Below, piece by piece: positions 41,547-56,500 of a stretch of 64,000 nucleotides of DNA. Location: contig JAPWFG010000020.1 in NCBI GenBank assembly GCA_028015205.1, forward strand, positions 2,232,001 to 2,296,000. Direction: 5' to 3'. The translations under genes and the position numbers were made by a program. Origin of the DNA: Mytilisepta virgata (Eukaryota; Mollusca; Bivalvia; Mytilida; Mytilidae). The notes beneath the pieces were generated by a model that did no database searches, was not told the origin of the DNA, and saw only the letters and a program-made list of their open reading frames with translations. Numbering within the stretch: the stretch's first letter is position 1; every line of letters starts with the position of its first letter.

Positions 41547-44500
41547 CTATAATTTAACAGGACTCCGACTGTCAAACTTCAACTTTTTTGAGGCTGGTGA
41601 TGGAAATTGCACCTGAAATAAATGATTTAAATTTTAGTTTACATTGGCTTTAATCCAATTATTCAAATATCTTCAAACAAAGTTTGTGTTGTGCTTGTGG
41701 TTGTTCATTTGTCTTCCCGGTTTTGTCTGTCCAATGGATTACATTTTTTGATTGTTCCTTAGGTATATTTGTCCTTTCTATTATAAATTTCTTTCCCTCT
41801 ATTAAAAATTAGAAAATTCTTTTAAGAGATTTAATTACTAAATTCAGAAGATGCCATTTTTATTGCAAAAATATGATTCATCAATGATAATTACCTAAAT
41901 TTATCATGCAAGAAATAAACCTTTACCGGTAGAACATATGGAAATACATTACTTATTTTACATTCAAATTTCAACTACGTTTAATCAGGATATCCTTCAT
42001 AATCAATGACAAAATCAATTAACAAATTTAAATTTTATATTTAAAAAAAAATTCTTACTACCTACCTTTTGCCATTTTTCTAACAACTTCTCATACTCAG
42101 ACATATAAAAAGCAAAAACTTCATCACAGTCTCTTCTGACTACACTACCAGGTGGATTGTATGTTCTACAATTGTCTCTCACTAATAACATATCTGAATG
42201 AAAATCTTCATAATGCCCATAACTGCAAGTCTGTAATAAAAATGATGGTAATAAGGAATGTAATGCCATAACAAGTTCTCAAACTTTTTTTTAACCCGAG
42301 GCTCCATGGACCCTGAATCGCTCACCCTGATTTTAAGTGACCACAAATGAATAAGCACTTCTAGATAATATCTGTAAGGAATTGTTCTACAGAGGTGTTG
42401 TGCTTACGAGGTTCATATATATTGTATAAGCCAAAAAAAAATAGAAGTCCAATTATCTCCCTTGTGTGATATCGGAAAGCAAAGATTTTTCTTCATGCAC
42501 ATCTTTGGATGATGTACTTCCTTTCTGTAACGTTTCGTTGAAATCCATTGAGCGGTGTAGGAGGAGTTGCGCTTACGAGGTTCATATATATTGTATAAGC
42601 CAAAAAAAAATAGAAGTCCAATTATCTCCCTTTGTGTGATACCGGAAAGCAAAGATTTTTCTTCATGCACATACTTGGACGATGTACTTCCTTTCTGTAA
42701 AGTTTCGCTGAAATCCATTGAGCGGTCTAGGAGCAGTTGCACTTACAAAGATATATGGACAGACGGACAGACAGACAGACGGACAGACAGACAGACAGAC
42801 CGACGGACAAGGTGATTCCTATATACCCCCCCAAACTTTGTTTGCGTGGGGTATAACTAAATCCGGATATGGCAGCCATCTTGAATTTCCGATCGGCACA
42901 AAAAACATATTTTTTGTAGAGGTTCATCCAATGCTTGTTCATACATAAAAACATTTCAATTGGCTTGGTGCGTTTTGACAAGAAGACCTTTGTAAAAATG
43001 TTTTTTGTACAGAAGCATCCCATTAACATTCCTGTCAAGTTTGGTTCAATTTGGACTGGTGGTTTCAGAGAAGAAGATGAAAATGTGAAATGTGGACGGA
43101 CGACGGACGCAAAGTGATGGAAAAGCTCACATGGCCTTTCTTGTTTGACAGTCCAGGTCATTGGACAAATTTCTGAAAGAGGACCATCTAAGGACCATTG
43201 CTACCAAGTCTAGTTCTAATTGGCTTAGTTGTTTCAGACAATCAATGAATTTTCCCACAGGGTCCAATGTTAAACTAACTTCATCTGTGGCGGCCATCTT
43301 GGTTAACAGTGTAGGTCATCGGACATATTTCTGAAAGAGAACCTCCTCAGGACCATTACTGCCAAGTTTGGTTCCAACTGGCTCTGTAGTTTCATAGAAG
43401 ATTTTTGAAATTCATGCCCCCTTTTTTCTATTTTAGTAACAGCAGCCATGTCGGTTGGAAGTCTGGGATGCCGGACATATTTTTGGAAGGGGGCTACCCA
43501 AGGGCCATTCCTCCAAAGTTTGGTCCCAAATGGCCCAGTGGTTTCAGAGGAGAAGATCTTTAAAGGAAACTTTACGCCAAATGCTGTCTTTAAAGGGCAA
43601 AAACTCCTATAAGGGGTCAATCAATGATTTTGGTCATATTGATTTATTTGTAGATCTTACTTTGTTGAACAGTTTGTCTTGATCTATAATAATATACAAG
43701 ATAATAACCTAAAACAGCAGAATTTACTTAAAATTAACAATTCATGGGCAATAACAACAATGGGTTGACCGATTTGTCTCAAAATTGTATGGCAGTTAGA
43801 TCTTGATCTGATGAACATTTTTACCCCGTCAGTTTTGCTCTAAATGCTTTAGTTATTGAGATATAAGACAAAAACTGCAGTTTACCCCTATGTTCTATTT
43901 TTAGCCATGTCGGCCATGTTGATTGGCAGGCGTATTTTTTTAACAAGATACACTAATGATGTTTGAGGCCAAGTTTGGTTCCATTTGGCCCAGTAGTTTC
44001 AGAGGAGAAGATTTTTGTAAAAGTTAATGAATGATGGACGATGGACGCCAAGTGATGAGAATAGCTCACTTGACCCTTAGGGTCAGGTGAGCTAAAACGG
44101 AAAACTGTGGATACATTTTTTACATTTTTTTTCATATATATTTAGTAACAACGATCATATGGTGGGGGACCTGATACAAGGACACTACTTTGAAAGAGGG
44201 TCACCTAAGGACCATTCGATCAAACTTTGGTATAAATTTCCCTTGTATTTACAGAGAAATTTTTGTTTTAATTTTCTGTACCAAAAATAAGGCTTTGCAC
44301 ATGCAAACCACCTTAACAGCAACAACTGCAGAATTAATTCCATGAGATTTTCATCATCAATCAACATTTCATCCTATGCTGCATTAGAATTAAAGTTACG
44401 TCTAATTATTTGTAAAAGAATAACTCAATGAAAATTAGACACACATTTATCTGACAATTTATTTGTCAGGACTAATTCATTTACATGTTCAAAGTTTTCA

Positions 44501-47500
44501 ATTTGCAAAGCAAGTTCACACAGGATAATATTAAAAGACTGTCTAAACTAGAAATTAAATTAACAATTCAAGATTTAATTCTTTTCATTGCATTAAATAT
44601 TTGGTAATCTGTTCCTATGAAGCATGTAATACCTCTAATTTCCTCTTTATAGTTCCAAAATCCATTGGACTTTTTATTATACTATAATAATCTGGTGCAT
44701 CATTTGGATCCACTGAAAAACAATGCAAGAGTAAATTAAACAGTAAATACATGTACAAAATATATTTGATATTATCATACCAAGATGTACAATGTAACTT
44801 ATGGAGACTTGAAATTTTGAAAACAAAAGAATTTCAAAATGTGTAATATCACATTTTCTTCAATTCTTGGCAATTTCCACACTTGTCAGCCCAATGGTTA
44901 AAAATTATTTAATTCCCACGGTTAAAGCTTGCATGTTGAAAGCAAAAATTTAACTATCTCGGGAGGAGAAATTCCATAACTCAATCGTACCAGAAGGAGA
45001 ATCTATATTTCAGCAATTTCCACAGCACTCAGCATAGTGATAAAACTTATTTAATCTCTACAGGTATGAAATTTTTGTCATTTCATTTATTGGATTTGTT
45101 TATCACGTCACGTCGGTAACAACAGTGTACTTGGCAAAATCAAAATGGCAGTTGTAATGGGATGGAATTTTGGAGAAACATATACTCCTTTTTTTATTGG
45201 TATATTACAATTTTTCTACATTCTCAAAAGTTAAATTTCTGATTTTAACATGACTGTCAAGACTCGCAAAATAAAAACTATACTACCTGTAGAAATACAT
45301 AATCCATTTGTACTAGAAGGAGAATCTATATATAACTGAAAGTATGCTTTCAAGATGAAAGACAGCAATAGGGAACTGTTTGCTCCTTTTTATATATTAT
45401 GTTCTGATGGGTTTCTCGTGTAAATCTTTCCCTGTATCTGTCTGTGGTCTTATTAATCATTCAAAAGTATAACAATATCACCATCAATATTTACTCCTAT
45501 TATTTGTAATAAACAGCTGCGCCACGAGCACATGATATGCCCGTCGTCTTGTGAAAAAAACATAATAAATGTTTTGGGAATCCTCCTTTATTTAGTGGAG
45601 CTGCTGGTGGGATGTATATGGAAACTGGGCAAAACATAAGCGTGTAAACTTTTAAGCAATAGAAATACGGTGCGAAATGCGACAATAAAAATAAAATTTC
45701 AATAACTCAAAAATAAAATGAAGAATCATCACGAAAAAGAATCCAGATCTTCAGATTAATGTAACTAAGAAGTGTGTAAAGTTTTATGCAATAATCATAA
45801 ATAGTTTTTGAGATACGGCGCGACATGTAAAAACCCCCCCTTTTTTTTTACAAAAAACTCAAAAACTCTAAAATAAAATATTGAATCATCACCAAAAAGT
45901 ATACAGATCTTTAGATTAATATAACTAAGAAGTGTGTAAAGTTTTAAGCAATAATCATAAATTGTTTTTGAGATACGGCGCGACATGTGAAAAAAAACAC
46001 ACTTCTGTTTTAGTTACAAAGTCCTGTAACTCAAAAAGTTTTAATCTTATTTTCACCAAAAAGTATACAGATCGTTTGACCATCATAAGAAACAACTATG
46101 TTAAGTTTCGTGAAATTTGGGTGAGTTGTTCTCAAGTTACAGCGCGACATGCTTATGACGTACAGCCGGACGCCGAACATTTGTATACCATAATACGTCC
46201 CCTCAAAATTTTGACGGGCGTATAAAAATGATAAAACAAATGTGGCACATCATTTACTACCGTATTTAGTCTACTTATTCGACACTAAAATACGCCTAAT
46301 CTTTAGGAGAATTGGAAAATGGTCGAAAAAATAAGAGTTTTCGTATTTCCCTCCACATCCTTGTCAATTTTTTTTAGTCCATATGATCGACCTGGTCAAG
46401 GTAGTTTAAGAATAGGTGATCAAAAAATTGGGTCATACTTGCAGTATTCATGGTATTGTTATTTCATTTTGCTTTCATTAATTTCTCTTTATGCATCTTC
46501 AAATTAATAGTTGTGAAACACAATTAAAAAAAATCATGTCTGTGTAAGTAAGGCCAATTAAAATTAATTGATAGATTTTCATCCCCGCCCGCCCCTCGAA
46601 AACCTTCTAAAATTTACGATTTCCGGATTTTGTTCATCTCCGTTACCGATATCCGTGTCAATAATTTTGTTTTTTGTTAAGTTCCTGTAACAATTCAACA
46701 TTGTTTTCGTGATTCTTAGAGTAGTAAGCGGTATAAGCCATTTTATAACGTTTACATATTAATAACACCTTACAAAATAGTTTCATATGAAATAAAAAAT
46801 AAAAAATAAAATCCTCCCACCCGCCCCATTTTTTTCAAAAAGTTGGATGAAAATCTACTAATTAATTTTAGTTGGCCTAACAAAATATGCATATTTACCT
46901 GGTTTTAAGAACCATGAAGCTGCATTCATATCCCCTTTGTCTCTACTCAATCCTCTATATTTTGATACCCTTTGAATTAACCTGAAATTTAAAACAACAT
47001 TTTAATGCAAGAAATAACTATTTGCTTTCTTTAGCATAAATGACATGGGCTCATATCTATCATCCAAGGATTTGTATAGAACATATTCTCTTTCAATGCA
47101 AGGTGACAAATGTGATCACGTGAGATTATGAACTAGCTCCCAGAGACCCATCAGTATGACTCAACTTCCTGGAAGATCCTCAGCATCTTTTGATTTAGCA
47201 ATTTAGTCAAGTGATTATTATGTGAATTTTCAGACATCAGTGTTTGAAATTTATATAAACTTATTCCTTTATTAATGGATTTTATTTGTTGTATTATAGT
47301 TTGATTTAGAACTGACAATTTTGGCTTAAAATTGACTTTGAGTTTCAAGCTTTGAGCATGGCGTCGGATCAAGAGCCGGCCATGTTTTTACGTTATTTTG
47401 ATACCCCGGAGGGTATGGGTAATAGTGACTCTGTACAAGACTCTGTACAAGATCAGTTAGCCTGTAAGCAGGCTGATCTTGCAACTGATATACAAACATC

Positions 47501-50500
47501 AATTACTCGTAAGCGAGTTGATGTTGACAATGTGCAGTGTGTTAATATTACAATTGAAGAGAACGAAGACACGGGTGAAAGTAACGAGTTCTCGGGTAGA
47601 TTGGCAGTTCAGGAACCTTTCAGAAGGAAATCAGTGCCATCTACCATTTCTTCGGTAAACAAAGAGGCTCGTGATTTTGTCTCCGCCGATATGTTCAGCA
47701 ACTTCGTGGCTAGATACCAAAGTCAGATGGACATGGTACAGAATTCACTTAAAACGTTAAACGACAGTTTTTATTACGAGGAAGAATACGAGGAGGTTTT
47801 TGAAAAGGAGAAGGAGATAAGTAAAAGGAAATCAGATCAGGTCAGTAATTTGGATTTTTCTAATAAAAGACAGAGACGCGATGACCACGAGATTTCTGAT
47901 GCCGAAAGCACGTGTGTTGGAGACTTGGGCGGAAACGATGTTTGCGCAGGTGCAAAGGCTAGTAGTAGTGAGACTCACGTGAACAAATCAGCTGATGAAG
48001 TGGAAAATGTAAACAAAATGTCTGCCGCTCAGGGTTTTGATGCTTCGAAATTACTTGAGGAGAAAATGCTTGAATTTAATACGGAAGAGAAAACGGGACC
48101 GAATTTGAATGAAAATTTAGCTAAATTTATTAATACTATGTTGGCTAATCAAATGGCATCTACTAAACGGAATGAGCTTTACGACAAATACCCCAGACCT
48201 GGTAATTGCAACCTTAATTTTCCTACAGTCAATGATGTTATCTGGGACAACTGTATAAACAGTTTCGGTCGTTCGTTGGATGTTAAGTTACACACCATTC
48301 AGCGTTGTCTTTTGAAAGGCCTTACCCCAGTAGTGAATGTAGTTAATAGGTTACTCGAAAATAAAGAGCAAGTAGTTGACAAAAATGTCCTTACGCAAGA
48401 ACTGTTGGACTCCACTGCTCTGCTGGTGTCAACCAGCTACAGTCTTTCACAATACAGGCGAGCTAATATAAGGCAATTTTTGAAAGAGGAATTTCAGTCT
48501 TTGTGTTTGCCAAAGACTCAAATCACGGACAAGTTATTTGGAAATGATGTGATTGACAAAATAAAGGGGTTGTCCGAAGGCAGAAAAATGGCAGCTATGG
48601 TCACAAATAAAACTTTAGGAGATCGAAATGAGTTCTCCGGTTCAGGTGGTTCCTTCAGAGGAGGGAATAATTTTGGACATAGATATCCACGAGTACGTGG
48701 TGTATTTGTAAGAGGTCGAGGTGGCAGACGCCGTTTTTTAGGACGAGGCCAGGGGCGAGGTCATCGGCCTCATCAAAGGAATTCAAACAACAACAGTCAC
48801 CAAAAGAACATGTAGTTCATGTCAGTGAAAATATTTTAAATATTGCAGGAAGAATTAGTAATTACATCCATAAGTGGAGAGAAATTACTACTGATAATTT
48901 TATTTTAAACAGTGTTATTGGTTATAAGTTGGAATTTTGTGACTTACCTGCTCAAATCAATTTTAGAGAAACCAAGTTAAACTACTCTGAAGGTTTAATA
49001 CTTGACAAGGAAATTTCTAAATTGATGTTTAAAGGAGTAGTAGAATATGCATCCCATTCAGATGGGGAATTTATATCTACAGTGTTTCTAAGGCCTAAAA
49101 AAGATGGAGGTCATAGAATGATTCTTAATCTTAGTAAACTTAATTTGTCTGTGGAATATAATCATTTTAAAATGGAACGTTTAGAATCGGCCATGAGATT
49201 AATGACTAAAAATTGTTTTATGGGTTCTATTGACTAGAGGGATGCTTATTACTCTATTAAAATCTCCCCGCAAGATAGAAAGTATTTACGGTTTATTTGG
49301 AGAAATACTCTTTATCAATTTACTGCTTGCCCAAATGGTTATGCTGCAGGGCCACGCCTGTTTACTAGATTACTCAAACCAGTGTATGCTAACTTGCGTT
49401 CTAAAGGATTTCTTTCGGTGGTGTACATAGACGATTCGTACCTCCAAGGTTCAACTTACGATGAGTGTTTAAGTAATATTATTTGTACCAAAAATTTATT
49501 TACAGATTTAGGTTTTTTAGTACATCCAGACAAATCAGTTTTTATACCTCAACAATACATTACATTTCTGGGATTTGTTTTGAATTCAGTTACTATGACA
49601 GTATCTTTGACTAAGGATAAAACTGAAAAATTTTTCTCCTCAGTGAAAAAATTCAAAGGCACTTGTAATAATTCATTTACAATTAGAAATGTAGCTGAAC
49701 TTATTGGTATGCTTATTTCTTATAGTGTGGCTTTACCTTTAGGAATGTTGTATACACGAATTTTAGAAAGGGAAAAGGCTGAGGCCCTTGTTTTAGTAAA
49801 AGGAGATTTTAATGCATTTATGACATTATCACAAACTGCTTTGATGGATATTGATTGGTGGTGTAATCATATTGTTAACTGTTCAGCCCCAGTTAATAGA
49901 CCTCATCCTTCAGTAACTTTAACTACCGATGCATCTTTAATTGGCTGGGGGGCTGAATTTGATGGGAATGCTACAGGTGGACATTGGTCTACTCAAGAAC
50001 TGCAATTTAGTAATAATAACATTAATTATCTAGAACTGTTAGCTATATATTTGGGAATGAAATGTTATTTAAAGCTTATTTGTGGAAAACATGTGAAAAT
50101 TTTTTCGGATAATGCTACTGCAGTAGCTTATATTAATAATTTTGGTGGCACAAAATCTGTGATTTGTAATGCTATAGCCAGAGATATTTGGACGCTGGCT
50201 GATGTTAATGATGTTTGGTGTACTGCAGTTCATTTACCTGGCATAGATAATATTACAGCAGATAGAGAAAGTAGATTAGTGCGCGATGAGACTGAATGGA
50301 TGCTTAATAAAACTATTTTTCAAAAGATTTTAAATTTGGGTAATGGACCTAGCATAGATTTATTTGCATCTAGACTTAATTTTCAGCTAGAAAAGTTTGT
50401 AAGTTGGAAGGCTGATCCTTTAGCGTTACATATAGATGCTTTTACAATGTGCTGGACTGACTTAAACTTTTATGCTTTTCCACCTTTCAGCCTAGTGGAC

Positions 50501-53500
50501 AAAGATTGTCAAAAAATAATAGCAGACAAAGCAGAAGGATTTGTTGTGGCACCTTACTGGACAACACAGAGCTGGTTTCCTCAGCTCATGAGACTATGCC
50601 GCGAACCTCCATATTTGATAAAATTAGGGAAAAGAGTTCTTGTGCTGGCACACAATCAAGAATTAGTTCACCCATTGTACAGGAAACTGAATTTGTTGGT
50701 TTGCCTGGTGTCCGGTCGATGTTCAGAAAACAAGGTCTTTCCGAAAGAGTTATTTCAATCCTTTTAAAATCTTGGCGTCCTTCAACTAATAAACAGTATA
50801 CTTCACATATTCTGAGATGGAACAATTATGTACAGGAACATGATATTGATTTTTTTAAACCAAGTATTGCAGATGTTTTGGAATTTTTGACCTTGTTTTT
50901 TGATAGTGGTTGCGGTTATAGTGCACTAAATACAGCACGTTCTGCTTTGTCTTCTTTTATCAGTGTAAATAATTTGCCAGTAGGGCAAGATAGCTTAGTA
51001 AAAAGATTTATGAAAGGAGCGTTTAATATAAAACCCTCCTTTCCTCGTTATACTTTTACATGGGACGTCAAATTGGTTTTAGATTTTCTTAAATCTATGG
51101 ACAATTTTGATAACATTACTTTGAAATATTTAACTTTTAAATTGGCAATGCTGGTAGCATTGGTATCAGGACAGCGTTGTCAGACTTTGCATGGTTTGAA
51201 TTTGGATAATTTAGATATTTTTAGTGATAAAGCTGTTTTTAATATTACTGAACTGCTAAAACATTCTAGACCGGGTGTTCATGTGAAACCAATTGAATTG
51301 AAACATTATTCACAAGATAAAGATTTATGTGTAGTTACAGCTTTGGAAGTGTACATTCATAGAACTGCACACTTGCGAGATGATAATCCTTTTTTGTTTA
51401 TATCCTATTTGAAACCTTACAATAGAGCTTCATGTAACACCATTTCGAGATGGATCAAAAATGTGTTGTGTTTATCTGGGATTAATACAGACATTTTCAA
51501 AGCTCATAGTACTAGATCCGCTGCTACTAGTGCTGCTTTTTAGCGCTGGTGTTCCTATAGCTGATATCTTAAAGACAGCTGGATGGACTAGTGAAAGCAC
51601 TTTTGCAAGATATTACAACAAACCTGTTGTGTCGTGTTTGGGAGATGCAGTTGTTACTTCGGATGCCATTTAGGTAGATATAGTTTTGTTTAGTTTATTT
51701 GTTTCCTTAATTGTGTAGTGGATCTACTTTAAATATCTCACGTGATCACATTTGTCACCTTGCACTGAAAGAGAATTGTTTAATTAAACGATACTTACCT
51801 GTAAGTTGAAGTTTGATTTAGATTCTCTGAAATGCAAGGTGACATTGAATGTGATCATGTTCCCTCCTCACCCTCCCTTTAATTTTTAGGAAGGCTATTT
51901 TTATATCCACTGCACAATTACTTTAAAGTCTGATGGGTCTCAGGGAGCAAGTTCATAATCTCACATGATCACATTCAATGTCACCTTGCATTTCAGAGAA
52001 TCTAAATCAAACTTCAACTTACAGGTAAGTATCGTTTAATTAAACAATTATTTCCCTTATTATAAAAAAAACAATAGCAGAAATGAATTAGATTAAAGGG
52101 AAACTGCTGTGGATTCATTTATTTTTGTGGATATAAAATTTTTATGTTTTGGTAAAAATTCATTGCTTCAAGGATACAAAATTTTGTGATTCTGAAATTT
52201 TCCAACAGCAACACAAAATGAAATATGTATATAGATGAATACTGCAATAAAAAATATAACGAATCCGTAGTATAACATAGGATCTAACTTGCCTTATTTT
52301 ATCTGAATTTTACCATCATATAAATAATAAATTTACTTTATGTCACAATTTCTATCAAATGCTGATTGATTTATATAGGTCTATTCATGTATTGTGATAT
52401 TGCTATTATACTGAATCTTTCTGTCTTCAGATCCTTGCTGAGAATATCTTTAGCCCTGTCTTTACATTTCTTCCTCCTCATAATGTGAAAACCATGTCAA
52501 TTCAGAAAACTTTAATTCAGTGAGTATGACTATTTGATCACCTACCATAAACAAGACTTGGCCCATCCTAAAGACAATGAGGTAGGGCTGTCTTCTAAGT
52601 TACTGGGTGGCTTCCTTTTCCGTTTACTAAGACGTAAGCTGGAATCTAGACTAGAGGAATCACCAGATTCTACACTACTATTAGCACCTGTAAATAATTG
52701 AATAAAAATACATGTATAGAACCAAGCCTTAATCAGAATACCATTTTAACATTTTTACTTTACCGTTTTAGTTATAGATACCTGTTTGTTCATTTTGACA
52801 TTTCTTATATTTTCCATTCTTGTTCTGACATTCAATATTTTCTAATTTGCAAATAACATTGTATACAAAACTTTATATTTATTATGATGATGCGTTGTTA
52901 TCTATTTCTCACACGATGAATTATTTGTCATAACTAATTCCCCATCATATGATAATGAATAAGTTTTACAAGAAATTCTCTTATTTGATTGGCATAGATG
53001 AAAACGTCGCTGTTTTCTGATTAGTTGAAATCTGTGCGGTCATCGTTGAAAGCCACCGTTGCATAGCAACATTTGACGTCACAGATTTCCCGCAGGTCGG
53101 ACGCCGAATCACAAACAAACAAATATTTCTGAAGCATCATAAGAGAAATAGATGAACAACTTGTAAAAATTAGATACCGCTTGATATCAACTCTCGTTAA
53201 TTAATTTGGACTTAATAATAAACTCGCCAAAGGCTCGTTTATTATTATATGCAAATTAAACAACTGGATTTGATATCAAGCGATATCTAATTCTCACTCA
53301 TTTTGAAACCTATAAGTATACAAATTGGTGTTTATATATTTACTTACCAGAAGATGAATTACTGACAATTCCAACATCATCGAATCCCACAAACTCCCCC
53401 TCAACTTCTACAGGCTCACCGGAGGTTGTTGCTACAGTAACAGGCATTTCATTGGATGAACTGCCAGTTATATAAGATGAGTCAATAGTTTGAGTGATGG

Positions 53501-56500
53501 TCTGATGAGAATCGTCAATGATTTCTGCTGTGTACATACCTTCTTCCTGTGACAAAACTGCTTCATGTATCACACTTGTTGATGGCTAAAAAATATTTAT
53601 TGTTTCCTTAAACAGATTTATGTTTCTTAATTTACATACAAGTCTTGGTAAAAGACCATTATCATTTCATTGTGATGGACTGAAATTTTGAAATTGAGAG
53701 ATTGAAATAAAAATTAAAGATTAATAAAACATCAGAAAGAATTAATTTTTAAACTCAAAACTTAATTTCACTGAACAGAAAACTGATGTTTGCAAGTGTT
53801 CAATGCAATTTCCACAGAAATTGCAACTTAACTTATTTAGTCCAATTAAAATTAATTGATAGATTTTCATCCCCGCCCGCCCCTCGAAAATCGTGCCGCC
53901 CCAATTTTTTTAATTTTCTAAAATTTACGATTTCCGGATTTTGTTCATCTTCGTTACCGGTATTCGTGTCAATAATTTCGTTTTTTGTTAACTTCCTGTA
54001 ACAATTCAACGTGGTTTTCGTGATTCTTAGAGTAGTAAGCGGTATAAGCCATTTTATAACGTTTACATATTAATAACACCTTACAAAATAGTTTCATATG
54101 AAATAAAAAATAAGAAATAAAATCCTCCCACCCGCCCCATTTTTTTCAAAAAGTTGGATGAAAATCTATTAATTAATTTTAGTTGGCCTTACTACTATAA
54201 AAATATTTAACAAGACTATGTAAGATAAATGTTGAAAGTATTACAGTACCTGTTGGTGGGTAGTGATATTTAAAGAAGTTTTTGACAATTCTTGAATTGG
54301 TATAAAACTACTAGATGATGCAGATTTGATTCTGATCATGGGACCCATGTGGGATCCTTCATTGCTATTAGAAACAATAACTGTCTCTTGACTGACAGTG
54401 TCCTGTGAGGCCGTTTCTCCAGAACTACTTGTATAAACTTCATATGGTGTTGAGGTAACCTCTGGAATAAACATTAACTCATGTAATCAATAATTATAAT
54501 TATTAATAGTATGCAAAAACTAATAATTTTGTCTAAAAAAATTCAATAATTTAACTATCTGTATTAAATAAATCAGATAATCCTCTGTAAACAATGCAAG
54601 AATCAATATGTATTTAACAAAAAAAGAAAATTTAATTGCATTTATGATCTTGTTAAAGAAAAAATAACCAAATTCAATATATGTAATAAACTAATTCTAG
54701 AATATGAAAAAATTCAACATACAGTTTGTGCTACAATATAAATAATTTTGTTTTAACTTTCAGTAATTTTTTGGAAGTGTAAGTTCCACTTCAAATTTTA
54801 TAGAAAAAGATGAATATTAAATAAAAATTCTGGCTTGTACATTTTTAATTTGCAATCTCATATCCCTAACTTTGTCAATAAAGGCAAATAAAGAACAGAA
54901 TAAACAATGAAAATGAACATTTCTGACAAAACTTGCTCACCTACAACTTCAGCACCTGGATGACTGACAGTTTCTGTTGCTACTTTTTCTGTTAAAATAT
55001 CTTCTTCCATGAACTGATAAGAGTCTAAATTTATCTGAGCTTGTTCTAATGAACTACTTAACAAATCATAAGTCTTTCCACTTGAGGACACAATGATCTG
55101 TGATTGTGAAATACTGTCTGTAGATTGACTATCTGCTGAAGAGTTCACATTATAAAATATTCCAGTCTGGGGATCCAGTTCCCCTTGTAAATTCAAACGC
55201 TGCGCAATTTGTTCGAGTTCAGCTTGAGAATTTTGATTTGTCACTTGAATTGCAGCAGCAGGAATTTCTTCTTGAATAACAGCAGTTTCACTCTGTAAAG
55301 AATAAGAAAGAAAAATTGCAACATTGATTGCTGTGAACACTGTTTATTCATTTGTGCATTAAGTATAAAATATATATTTTTAATTTATCTATATAAATAA
55401 AGGATATGGGTTATACATGTACATGTATATCAATAAGACACAATCTGCTTATTTCAGAAATTTCCAAAATTAAATTGACTCAAGTCACCTTATCACATTT
55501 ATGACATTATGTGTGTTTAAGTTTCTGGGTCTCCAAACTCAAATTAACAATACAAAAACAATTGAAATTGTCAATAAAATTAAATTACCCTGATAATAGC
55601 ACCTTTTATCCAGCTCATTTTTATCATATACAAACCTCAGATGTCTGTAAGTTATCTCCCTCTTGTGAATCCAGTCTGAGAATGGAAACTCCTTCTGAAG
55701 ATTTTTCAGGTTGGTTTAACATTCTCATGGCTTGTTCTGTAATGTTATATTTTCAATTGTAATTACACAGAAATTTCTAAAGTTGATTTCTAATTCAATT
55801 AGATACACAAGTACACAAACATATATGTATATGTAATGTAAACTGATTATTTGTGTGGGTATCAAATTTCATCCTTTAGTCAAAATGTTGGTTTCCAGGA
55901 TACCATTATTGTAGTTTTGTAATTACCCAGTAATAACACATTACGTAATCTACAATTAATAAAATATTTGAATATGTGGTTCAGTGTCACCCCAATTGGT
56001 ATCCAACAAAATACATTTAAATATTTATAAAACATGAGCCAAAATTGGTATTTGATGTAAAACCTACAAGTTACAAATTAAATAACATGCCACATTTACA
56101 TCTATGTTATGACCTGATACTATGCTACATTGTTTTGATGTCTTTGCCCTTGTAGAACCTGGATTGCTTCAACACAAGACATATCAACAAAAACAGCTAT
56201 ATTTCAACTAACTGAGATTCCAAAGAATATAAATGGCTACAAAGAGGAATGAAAAGTAGCTGAAAATAGACGAGGTTCAAAGTTGGAGAGACTGTTGAAC
56301 ATTAATGTGCATACCAATTGTGTAATATTGTTGCTGGTCAACATTTAACTGACTCAGATCAATACTGGAAGCCCTATAAAAAAAAAGACAAATTCTTGAA
56401 ATTATGTTTTGAATTTATAATTAATTAAATTTCTGAATTCAGTTATGTTATAAAGCAAGCAAAGACTCATTTCTGCCTTAAGACCTGACGTTATTTGTTC

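Larger units (their letters stand above)
47085..52045 (+). mobile_element. DIRS-type (tyrosine recombinase) retrotransposon, nearly intact
   Basis: The 4.96-kb element has a left inverted terminal repeat, a gag-like ORF, an RT/RNase H ORF, a tyrosine recombinase ORF, an internal complementary region and a right inverted repeat. No protease or integrase is seen, and no target duplication, as expected for DIRS elements, which integrate by recombinase. It carries one in-frame stop and one frameshift. It sits in the + orientation inside an intron of the minus-strand bromodomain gene, between exons 52687-52546 and 46981-46899. Confidence 0.92.

Noticed and set aside
42413..43620. Several 60-144-residue open frames on both strands
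   Set aside because: They lie in tandem and microsatellite repeats (GACA-type gives Asp-Arg-Gln-Thr runs) and shadow each other.
55511..55762. 83-residue open frame on the + strand
   Set aside because: It is the antisense shadow of bromodomain-gene exon 55736-55636.
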